The notes below the pieces were generated by a model. That model had not been told where the DNA came from and did no database searches. It saw only the letters and a program-made list of their open reading frames with translations. The position numbers and the translations under genes are program-made. This document shows positions 38,442-47,145 of a stretch of 64,000 nucleotides of DNA, one piece after another. Positions within the stretch are counted from its first letter, which is position 1, and the number at the start of each line of letters is the position of its first letter. This stretch comes from Dactylonectria macrodidyma (lineage: Eukaryota > Ascomycota > Sordariomycetes > Hypocreales > Nectriaceae). Location: NCBI GenBank assembly GCA_020744425.1, contig JAGMUV010000013.1:992001-1056000 (forward strand). Direction: 5' to 3'.

Positions 38442-38921
38442 ATGAACGGACGCCCGTCAGTCTTCACTTCTCAGGTACGTTGTGCAATCACTTTCCCCTT
38501 TGGCTGCTCCGTGAGAGGGGCCTGGTGTCGTGTGTTTGTGTGTCGTGTGCTCGTGTGTCCGAATTGGTACAGCCACCTGAGAGCTCAGTCTTCACACTGA
38601 GATCTTGACCCCACCATCGCCAAACCCTCCACCTCGCATCCCAGCGACGATCCAGACCCGCGCCTGGCATCTCGAACTGGACTGTGTGGTGGCTTCCCAG
38701 CCTGCCTAACATCGCTATCACTGCCTTGATTTCATCATTGGCTTCTCATTCCAATTGGCTTTTTGCTGACATTTTTTCTTCTCTCCCGTACAGGATTATC
38801 TCTCTGGTTCGTGTGGTCCCTGACTCACCGCCCTCCCAATCTCCAATCTGTTGGGTGACTCCCCGACTTCCGGACTAACCTATCTCTTCCAGACCACTTG
38901 TGGAGGTCGCTTTCTTTGTAA
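38442..38921 (+). CDS. Arginine attenuator peptide uORF, spliced from three exons
   Basis: A 24-codon upstream ORF lies in the leader of the CPS small-subunit gene. Exons are 38442-38474, 38795-38807 and 38893-38921. The spliced peptide begins MNGRPSVFTSQDYLS and ends DHLWRSLSL, matching the arginine attenuator peptide known from Neurospora arg-2 and yeast CPA1. Asp12, essential for stalling in those systems, is present. In the known system, the nascent peptide stalls ribosomes at the uORF stop codon when arginine is high, reducing translation of the downstream frame and exposing the mRNA to decay. Intron 1 (320 bp) falls exactly between Gln11 and Asp12; intron 2 (85 bp) splits the codon for Asp16. 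The uORF stop is 91 nt before the main ATG, and that spacer has no other ATG and is rich in CCAA repeats. Confidence 0.93.
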
Positions 38922-39012
38922 AAAAGATTCCTCTTGAGCAACAGTTTATTATATCTTCCCCGAAACCAACCAACCAACCCACCAACCCAACTCTCAACCC
39001 GAAATAGCAACC

Positions 39013-40528
39013 ATGTTCTCCCGATTGGCACGATCCGTTGCCAACCCCGCGGCCAAGTCCGCGTCGGCTACTGGCCGAACCCTTCACCAGGTCCGATACC
39101 TGTCCGAGCAGGTCGTCTCTAACGGCAGCAAGGGTAGGTCCATGCCCTTCAGCAACCCCCGAGCTACCGCTCCCGTCGACTCTCTCCCTGCTACCTTTAC
39201 CATCCGAGTAAGTCCGGTCTAGAAGCTCTTCTTCTCCCAAAAAATTTTGGTTGGGGAGAAACATAGAGCTAATCTAGTCTGTCTCAGGATGGCCCCGTTT
39301 TCCAGGGCAAGGCCTTCGGTGCCAATGCCAACATCTCGGGTGAGGCTGTCTTCACGACTTCCCTCGTCGGTTACCCTGAGTCTATGACCGACCCCTCCTA
39401 CCGAGGCCAGATTCTCGTCTTCACCCAGCCTCTGATTGGCAACTACGGTGTCCCCTCCAACGAGCGAGACCAGTACAACCTCCTCAAGTACTTCGAGTCC
39501 CCCCACGTTCAGTGCGCTGGTGTTGTCGTCTCCGATGTCGCTCTCAACTACAGCCACTGGACCGCCGTTGAGAGCCTTGGCGAGTGGTGCGCCCGAGAGG
39601 GTGTCCCTGCCATCTCTGGCGTTGACACTCGAGAGATTGTCACCCACCTCCGAGAGCAGGGTTCGTCGCTTGCCCGAATCACCGTTGGTGACGAGTACGA
39701 TGCCGACGAGGACGAGGGCTTCATTGACCCTGGTCAGATCAACCTGGTCAAGCGTGTCAGCACCAAGGCTCCCTTCGTTGTCGAGTCCCCCGGTGCCGCC
39801 CTCCACATTGCCCTCATCGACTGCGGTGTCAAGGAGAACATCCTTCGCAGCCTGGTCAGCCGAGGCGCCTCCGTCACCGTCTTCCCCTACGACTACCCCA
39901 TCCAGAAGGTCGCTCAGCACTACGACGGTGTCTTCATCTCCAACGGCCCCGGTGACCCCACCCATTGCCAGGAGACTGTCTACAACCTCGCCCGCCTGAT
40001 GGAGACTTCCAATATCCCCGTCATGGGCATCTGTCTGGGTCACCAGCTTCTGGCTCTCGCCGCTGGTGCCCGCACCATCAAGCTCAAGTACGGCAACCGT
40101 GCTCACAATATCCCGGCCCTTGACTTGACCACTGGCCAATGCCACATCACCAGCCAGAACCACGGCTATGCCATTGACGCCAGCACCCTCCCTAGCGAGT
40201 TCAAGGAGTACTTCGTCAATCTCAACGACGGCAGCAACGAGGGTAGGTTTAATTCTTCTCGACTGATACGTTTGTCCGAGCACATCTAACTCAGTCCACA
40301 GGCATGATGCACAAGACTCGCCCCATCTTCTCCACCCAATTCCACCCCGAGGCCAAGGGTGGTCCCATGGACAGCTCGTACCTCTTTGAGAAGTACCTGC
40401 AGAGCGTCCAGCTCGCCAAGAGCAACCAGATCATCTACAAGGACAACCGACCTAGCCAGCTGATGCTTGACATTCTCAGCCGAGAGCGTGTCGGCGTCGA
40501 GCCCATACCCCTGGCCGCCTCTGCCTGA
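39013..40528 (+). CDS. cpa1: Carbamoyl-phosphate synthase, arginine-specific, small (glutaminase) subunit
   Basis: Three exons, 39013-39207, 39288-40242 and 40302-40528, encode about 458 residues (Neurospora arg-2 is about 453). The N-terminus ([20 protein letters not shown]) is basic and hydroxylated, a typical mitochondrial presequence. The small-chain domain follows ([31 protein letters not shown]). The class I glutamine amidotransferase domain has nucleophile Cys314 in GICLGHQ and the His398/Glu400 pair in FHPEAKGG. The enzyme hydrolyses glutamine and feeds ammonia to the large subunit to make carbamoyl phosphate for arginine synthesis. The separate small subunit with an attenuator uORF distinguishes it from the pyrimidine-specific enzyme, which is fused in the multifunctional protein. 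Regulation by arginine through the uORF at 38442-38921 is strongly implied. The neighbour downstream is convergent. Confidence 0.97.
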
Positions 40529-41160
40529 GCGATTTGATGAGGAGTACACGGGCGTCTTGTGGGTTGATTGGTTGGATGGGCATGTGCGTTTCTGGAAATT
40601 GATGGATTGATGGCTTTTTATATGAATGGATAAGGTGTACTTATCGAGCTGGAAACTACAAATTGAATACCACTGAGAATTTGGAAATTACTTTCGTGTG
40701 TCTGAGCGTGAATGTAAGCAAGACCGTAAAGAAAAAACACATTGCAGGGAGCTCAAGAGGCCATCTCATTCGAGATTCTTATCGACGATATGACCACGAG
40801 CACGGTAAGCAACCAGGCGTGTAGGAGTATGGTATTATTATCATCTCAACCAGACGACCTACATAGCCGAGATGCCCTTTTCTTTCCCTTTTTGACTGGT
40901 TCTAGATGATTCCCGTGCACCCTAGCCTGTTTTAAGCCATTGGATCTTCTCTCGTGTTCACATACCAAGATTCAGATCCTCGACTCACATCTTTACTCGG
41001 GCCCCCAAGTTCCCTTTTTTTTCCTTTGGTCTCCTGGCGCAGACGCCGCTCCGTTTTTTCGGCACGTTCTGCTTTTACCACCAGGAAGGATATTCGTATG
41101 CACATAATTTGCCCCTATACGCCCGGTCCCCGTTTTGGATATCGGGAGGCGAAACTATAC
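40529..41160. other. Intergenic 3' flanks of convergent genes
   Basis: About 630 bp between the CPS small subunit (plus) and the Acinus-like gene (minus). AT-rich; no gene seen. The large plus-strand frame that runs from here across the next gene is a shadow of the Arg/Gly-rich minus-strand coding sequence. Confidence 0.6.
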
Positions 41161-43065
41161 TTAATACCGATGGTCCCTGGTGTCCCTGGTGCGAAAGGAC
41201 TCGCGGTCATCGTCGTACCGCGGCGAATCGCGGTCCATGTCGTTGCTGTCTTTGTAGCGAGGCCGGCGATCATCATGTCCGTAGCCGCCACCACCGGGCA
41301 TGTATCGATCGCTTCGATGTCCGAAACGACCTCCGCCGCCGCCACCACCACCACGGCCACCACGACCTCCGCGACCACGGCGACCGCCCCCGCCTCCAAA
41401 TCCACGGCGGTCACGGTCAAAATTACGTTCCCGTTCGCGGTGGGGGGGCCGGATACCCTCGAAGATCTCCTTGCCACGGTCGACAAACACATCGCCAGAT
41501 TCGAAGGAGTAGCGGTTGATTTCCCGGCCCAAGTCACGGTCATGGTCCGTAGTATAGAAGGACCGCATGTTTTCGATGCGACGGCGCGCGAGGTCGTCGG
41601 ACACAACCTGGTAGTATATAACGGGTTGCGCGCGGGTACGATGAGAGTCACCGGTAGGGACCGAAGGGGGAGGGCGTGGGCCGGGGCCAGAGCCAGGTCG
41701 CACAGCACGGGGGCCTGTCGGAGGAGCGCCGGCATCGCGGGAACCGCGAGGACCGAGGGGTATGGCGTCGGTGGTATTGGATGTCGGGCGTGGAGGAGGG
41801 CGGTTGCCTTGGCGGGAAATGGATGCGTTGCCTGGTTCAAGATGGGCTTCGATCTCGCCGTCAGGACCGTCCTCGTAGACAACCTCCCAGCGCGGTCCGT
41901 GGCGTCCGCTGGACTCCTCTTTATCGATCCAATCGTGGACCTTCTCACGAGGCACGAAATCTACCCAAAGGGGCTTGCGGTTGCTCTCGTTGGGCCACAC
42001 GCTATCGTGAAGCGCGGCGCGAACCCGCGAAGCGGCCGAGGTCGACTTAAAGACGACAAAAGCGTGAGTACGAATCTGGTCGAGAAAGAAATCAACAATG
42101 ATGTCGTCGTCGATGGTCTCCTCACCCCTTGTCGCGAGGTCAACAAGGTGCGCCTGGACTTCGTTGGGTCGAAGTGGGCGCATAAAGTTCTTAATGTATA
42201 GCGCCGGTGTGGCAGGGTGCACCGACGGCACGACGTCTCTCTCGAAGTCCATCTCTTTTTGAAAGTCTCGGGTTTTCGTGGGTGGTGGTGAATCCCTAGT
42301 GCCTCGAGTTTCGTGAGTGTTTGAGTCGTGGGGTTTCTCTGTGGTTCGCACGTCGACTTTCATATCCTCCTCGGGCTGTGATTCGGCCTGTGGCAGTTTT
42401 TTATCTTCGGGCAAATAGACTTGAGGCGCTATTCCACCGTTTGTGGCGTCGTCGTCGTTGGGTCGCACGCGTTTGCGCGCGATTGCTTCTTCGCTTGGTG
42501 GCGGGGTGAGAGAACGCCGTTTTCGCTTTTGACTCTCCTGTGCCTCAGGCGTTTGTTCCATCTGTGTCTCCATTGTTTGGCTCGCGGTAGGCTCCTTATC
42601 GGCGTTTGTTTCGGCGACAACGTCTTGCATCAGTTCGTCTGCAGGTGTTTTTGAATCGATTGGTTGGGGTTCGACAGCCTCGCCAGCTGTAGGTGCTGGG
42701 TGTGAATCATCGGTAACGCCATTCTCTGCGACTTCTGGCAATTGTTCCTCTTTATTCCCACCCTCTTCAGCCTCGGCGGTCAAAGAGAGATCCTCATCCG
42801 CCTTGGGCTCCTTCCTGGGCGAGCCATCTTCCATGTATTCTTCAACTGTGCCTTCAGACGCCTCCAGGTCAGGTAAGGGTTCGGTCGCAGGGGACTCTTT
42901 GGCGACGGGCTCTTCCGGGGGGGCAGACTCGTCTTGGGCAGGTTTATTTTCGGCCTCGGTCAATCGCGCGACCAGTTCCACCTTCAGGCCGTTGGGTTGG
43001 AGCCCGCGACGCTTGAGCTCTTCTTTTAGGTCGACGACCCTGAGCTTAGCCCAGTCGGTGGTCAT
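41161..43065 (-). CDS. Acinus-like SAP domain / RRM RNA-binding protein
   Basis: Single-exon gene of 634 residues. An N-terminal SAP motif (residues about 4-40, LRVVDLKEELKRRGLQPNGLK cut short here) is typical for nucleic-acid binding. It is followed by a long acidic, disordered region and a basic cluster QKRKRRSLTPPP (about 179-190), a likely nuclear signal. An RRM-like fold spans about 285-370 (ALYIKNFMRPL, THAFVVFKS), directly followed by KPLWVDFVPREKVHDWIDKE and RWEVVYE (about 363-398), resembling the RSB motif by which Acinus binds RNPS1 and SAP18 in the ASAP complex. A further conserved-looking block (about 484-540) precedes an RGG-rich tail (553-600) and an Arg/Asp-rich end. Function in splicing or exon-junction-linked transcription control is inferred from family architecture. 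Confidence 0.85.
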   Translation of the reverse strand: MTTDWAKLRVVDLKEELKRRGLQPNGLKVELVARLTEAENKPAQDESAPPEEPVAKESPATEPLPDLEASEGTVEEYMEDGSPRKEPKADEDLSLTAEAEEGGNKEEQLPEVAENGVTDDSHPAPTAGEAVEPQPIDSKTPADELMQDVVAETNADKEPTASQTMETQMEQTPEAQESQKRKRRSLTPPPSEEAIARKRVRPNDDDATNGGIAPQVYLPEDKKLPQAESQPEEDMKVDVRTTEKPHDSNTHETRGTRDSPPPTKTRDFQKEMDFERDVVPSVHPATPALYIKNFMRPLRPNEVQAHLVDLATRGEETIDDDIIVDFFLDQIRTHAFVVFKSTSAASRVRAALHDSVWPNESNRKPLWVDFVPREKVHDWIDKEESSGRHGPRWEVVYEDGPDGEIEAHLEPGNASISRQGNRPPPRPTSNTTDAIPLGPRGSRDAGAPPTGPRAVRPGSGPGPRPPPSVPTGDSHRTRAQPVIYYQVVSDDLARRRIENMRSFYTTDHDRDLGREINRYSFESGDVFVDRGKEIFEGIRPPHRERERNFDRDRRGFGGGGGRRGRGGRGGRGGGGGGGGRFGHRSDRYMPGGGGYGHDDRRPRYKDSNDMDRDSPRYDDDRESFRTRDTRDHRY

Positions 43066-44668
43066 GATGCAAGGGGGGTGATTGGCTCGCCGCGGCGGCA
43101 GAAGCCTTGATAGAATTGGTTTCTGCGGAGGTGAGCAAGTATAAGTTCAGGAACAATTTTGACGAGGTGGTGGATTGTTGTCGGAGGAGAGAGCAAATGG
43201 ACGACAGGGCGACAAGTGCCTGAAGCGTAATTGACGACAGCCTTGTCGCAAACAATTTAGATGAACTAGCAGGGGCCATGTCCAATCATGAACATGGGTA
43301 GTGGTTGATTATGTCATCATGGTGGCCCCAGTTTTCTGCGATCTTGGTTCCTCCCACGCCCCACATCCGATCATGATCACGCCCAAGCTCGGATTTGCAA
43401 GAACTCGGTGGGAATATTCGGCAATCACGATGGCAATTGAGATTGAGACATGCATGTCGAATTAGCGATACCTAACCTTGGTAATGATGAATTATGTAGA
43501 TAAAATCGCACACCTACGTACATCCCGGCCAGAGACTTCGAAGCCACAGGTGGAACGCATCATGCAGATGTTTAAATGTCGGCTCATGAGTACTCTCGGA
43601 TGGCGTAGGTATTCTCAATCTACGAATCGCCTCGTTTTTGCTTGTCCGACCTCCATGATGGAAACTTCATGTCTTCGGTAGAATTTGACTTTGCTCATGG
43701 CTATTGCAGGTAATTTACGCCCATTGACACAGAATAGGTATGGCACTGGGGCGTCGCTGACAGCCGCAAACGGCACAAGCATGGCGGTTGGCGACGGTCG
43801 AGTATCAATCTGCACGGATACGGCTAGAAGAAGCGGAGCATCAAGAATCTATCAAAACGCCTATTTGAACATGACGTATTCGTACGGATCTATTGATCCA
43901 AATCGCGGCGTGTTAAGTGTGATTTAACACATGCTCCCGAAGTGACTCCTGACAGGGGCGTTGAGGCATGCTTGACAATGAACCGCAATACGGAGTAGCA
44001 AGCATGGCATCAATTGCTCAAATAGGTTGAATAGCCAGCGACCCAGCCCCTCCAATGACCTGATAGCTCCCGGGAAATAAACACTTCAACTGACTCATTG
44101 TCGGTGAGCTCACGGTGTGCCTGTTGTCGGATCACTTGTTGAATCTGCCGAGCAGCAACCCAGGGACTCCCTCGTCTCGTTTCCTCACCGAGATGAGAGA
44201 AAACCGATCAGTCATGACAGCGGGCTCTTTGGAACCCGGCCAAGTGCCTCAGTGGACTGACCCGGGCTGAGGCGGAATGCGGCGATGCTTGGGAATAACC
44301 TGATGACCCCTGGCTCCGGCATCACACGACATTTGCATGATCCTGGAGCTCTCCGAGCTCGTGTGGGTCCAGTTCACCACGTCATTGTCCACTAACCTCC
44401 ACCTCCACATTTTGAGCGACGTTGAACTCGGGAGGTTAGGTACTTGTGTGAGCAGTCAGCATTGAAATGTGATCACGACGACATCGCTCAGAACAGAGTT
44501 AACGAGGGCATACCGCCAAACAATCGAATTGAATTGAGAGCTCCGAGAAAGATTTTTTTTTCTGGGGTTTCGCTGCTTTCCATCATCGTAATACATACAA
44601 AAACATTGGTCTTCAGGCCCATAGCCATTACTATTCTCATACACAATCGGCACTAATTGCCAGGGATC
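43066..44668. other. Intergenic, upstream of the Acinus-like gene
   Basis: Contains the promoter of the Acinus-like gene at its left end and the 3' flank of the DJ-1-family gene at its right. A TACGGAGTA motif is at 43989-43997. No supportable gene. Confidence 0.55.
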
Positions 44669-45743
44669 TTAGACGTCGAGACCATCGACGACAACGCCCT
44701 TGTTCCAGGTCCACTGAATGTTCCTGGCCACCTCCACCGCACACGCCTCATCGACCATGGCGCTGACGAGATAGAGGGCTGCATCCACGCCAGCGCTGAC
44801 ACCTCCAGCAGTAACCACACGAAGACCGCCCAGGCGCATGGCAGCGCGGCGGGCAATGGACTCACGGCGGTTAGAGACCTTGAAGGACATGCTTCCCTTG
44901 CTGCACCAGAGTATGTATGTCAGTCGGACTTGTCTCAAAACCCAATGCACCTCAAAGCGGGGTAGGGGCTAGAGTGGGAATGTGTTACGTACCGAGCATT
45001 GGAAGGGCGGCGACCGGCATCGGACTTGCGACGGATGTAGGGGTTCTCATCCTCGTCTCCGAGGTCGAATCGCAAGTTGTTGACAACGTAGCGAGCGTCT
45101 TCAATCACGTCGGTGCGTTCCTGAAGAGTCTGCGTAGCAGCATCGCTGCACAGGTTCTCAAACTTGGTCATGTAGTCTGGGTGTGTGGTGGCCGAGAGGC
45201 CAGAGAGGATGCCTTGCTTGGCCAGGAAGAGGGCACCGGTGCAGACGGAGAGGATGGTTCGCTCGCGAGCAGGGTCACGCTTCTGGAGCTCTGAGAAGTC
45301 GGTGATGAGGCTGAGGGGCTCGAGCTCCTTGTCGAGGACCTCCTGCGAGTTGCCGCCAACGACGACGAGGACATCAAAGTCCTCGAGACGCTCATGGCCT
45401 TCCTTGTAGGAGATCTGAGAGCCAATGATGATACCCTGGTCAGAGATGACCTTGGGATCGGGGCCGACGATGGTAATCTCGAAAGCCTTGGTGTCTGTTA
45501 AGGGAGGGGCGATGAGGTCAGCGGGAGGGGTAACATTGAGGAGGGGGTTGAAGCGAAGTGACGAAGTGAGGGGTGGTGAAGTGGGCAGTTTTACATACTC
45601 TCGGGGTCGTTGAAATCGTGCGAGGCCTTGCTGAAAACCTCGAGGGCGCCAGCGAAGTCAAGGAGGTCGAACTTGTCGTGGACGGCAAAGAGCACATCAA
45701 TGGGCTCCTGGTCGGCCACGGCGGAGGACTTGTTCGCACTCAT
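44669..45743 (-). CDS. DJ-1/PfpI family protein
   Basis: Three exons on the minus strand, 45743-45599, 45494-44993 and 44900-44669, encode about 292 residues. The fold is recognisable from IDVLFAVHDKFDLLDFAGALEVF at the N-terminus (first 20 residues of the motif suffice), FDVLVVVGGNSQEVL, and the nucleophile elbow SVCTGALFLAKQG with Cys133. ATTH with His153 follows. The C-terminal part contains VVTAGGVSAGVDAALYLVSA, typical of amidotransferase-like DJ-1/PfpI proteins related to the N-terminal domain of AraC-type regulators. A charged insert (FDLGDEDENPYIRRKSDAG) makes it longer than the usual 190-240 residues. The substrate is unknown; relatives include isonitrile hydratases, glyoxalase-like enzymes and stress proteins. 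It is divergently transcribed from Tsc1. Confidence 0.88.
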
Positions 45744-46979
45744 CTTGCCGGTATTGAATGGTTGGGGGTGGGAAGCGTGCGTATTTGGGGCTTCAGTGTG
45801 CAGGTAAGAAGTGTGTAAGTCGGGATAGACAAACACACAGAGAGGTGGATGGTTTGGGTAGGTGCTGGCGATGAATTGGCCTGATGTGATGCAGATGGAA
45901 GATGGAGAGGAGAGAAAGAAAGGAAGAAGAAGGTGGGAGAGGAGAGGAGGAGGTAGAAGTAAAATAAGGGATGCCGCTTGAAGTGCGGTAGGGTACCTAC
46001 GTGCTCTGCCTCACCTTACCATGCCCAGGCCGGACCACCCTTTCTGTTGTGCCCTCCTCCCTGACCGCGGTGCTACCTCACGGCTACGTACCTACGCACA
46101 AAAACACAAAGCGCATTTCTCACTGCCAGTCATCATCACCCTCACTTGCTTTAGTCGCAGCGGTATGGAAGCAAGTGGCTCGATCCAAGTCAGAAGGGCA
46201 CCTCATTGCAGCTGGCGTCACTTCCGTCTGGTGTGAGGACCCACTCGAGGCCGTACGTCTCGCCTGTCTCGCATGTCTCGCGATACGTACCTGGAGGTCT
46301 CGTGGGGTCATGCGCCTAGGATGCGGGGTTGCTAGCGCACGGCTCATCCTCGGTGGGTCTGGCTGGGAAAAGTCCCGGGTACCCGCTCCGGCCGCCTGTC
46401 CCCACTGGGAGGCCAGGTACTCAGAACCCGGATCCCCCGGGTCGACCTGGCCGATCGCCCAGTTTGGCGTCCATTTCTGCTGCCGGTCAACAGCCCCGCC
46501 ACCTGCCGCATCCATCGCCTACTGAAGCCACGTCCCTAGGAGGTCCCCATTGCCTGCCCCTGTAACACCCGCTACAAGCCACTGTAAGTTGCCCGCTTCC
46601 TAGCGGACTCGTTGCCCTGGAGTCTCGCCCTAAGCTCCCTAACGAGCCCTCAAAACCAGCTTACTGGCCAGCGCTCCGCGAGCCCCCGAAGCTTATCCTC
46701 CACTCCACTACGGCCCTTGCACCACTGCACCACTCCTTGCAACCTTAGGTACTGCCTACGGCCGCGGCAGCTCGCCGCCTCACAAAAAGTGTCCCGCCAC
46801 AACCCGTAGCCACGTTCCATATCAGCCTACCCGCGATCAGCTGCTCACGCTCACGGTCCTTCGAACAGCTTCATCCAAACCCAGGATCTCCTCCAATATC
46901 CACACAATACAGGCCTCGTCCGCTCGGTCTGGTCATCGTCAATCCTACGAGCCCGGATGAGGCCGTCATTCCAACAACC
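45744..46979. other. Divergent promoter region between the DJ-1-family gene and tsc1
   Basis: About 1.2 kb that must serve both promoters. Purine-rich near 45895-45960 on the plus strand and C-rich toward tsc1. An out-of-frame ATG at 46957 starts a short uORF overlapping the tsc1 start. Longer frames here lack known domains and are treated as chance. Confidence 0.55.
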
Positions 46980-47145
46980 ATGGCTTCATCGGCGTACGTC
47001 ATTTGCCTCCTGAAAATCTTCCTCGGTGTCGTCCTCACATCCCCCCCTGGCTCTGCGGCTCGGCCCTCATGATTGCGTCCCCTTGATCGCTTCCCCCTTG
47101 CCAGCAACCTCTGCTAACCATCATGTCCACTCCGTTAGGTCGCTA
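46957..47145 (+). CDS. Short upstream ORF overlapping the tsc1 start
   Basis: ATG at 46957 opens a 14-codon frame (MRPSFQQPWLHRRR) that crosses the same intron as tsc1 (46957-46993, then 47139-47145) and stops at TAA 47143-47145. It overlaps the tsc1 ATG at 46980 in another frame. Its context is weak (C at -3), while the tsc1 ATG has A at -3 and G at +4, so leaky scanning is plausible. It only matters if transcription starts upstream of 46957. Confidence 0.4.

Noticed and set aside
40954..42201. 415-codon plus-strand frame
   Set aside because: It lies antisense to the Acinus-like gene. Its length comes from the Arg/Gly-rich codons on the other strand.
46001..46525. 174-codon plus-strand frame in the DJ-1/tsc1 divergent promoter
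   Set aside because: Competing frame on the opposite strand, no domain, and it occupies the only promoter space for two real genes.
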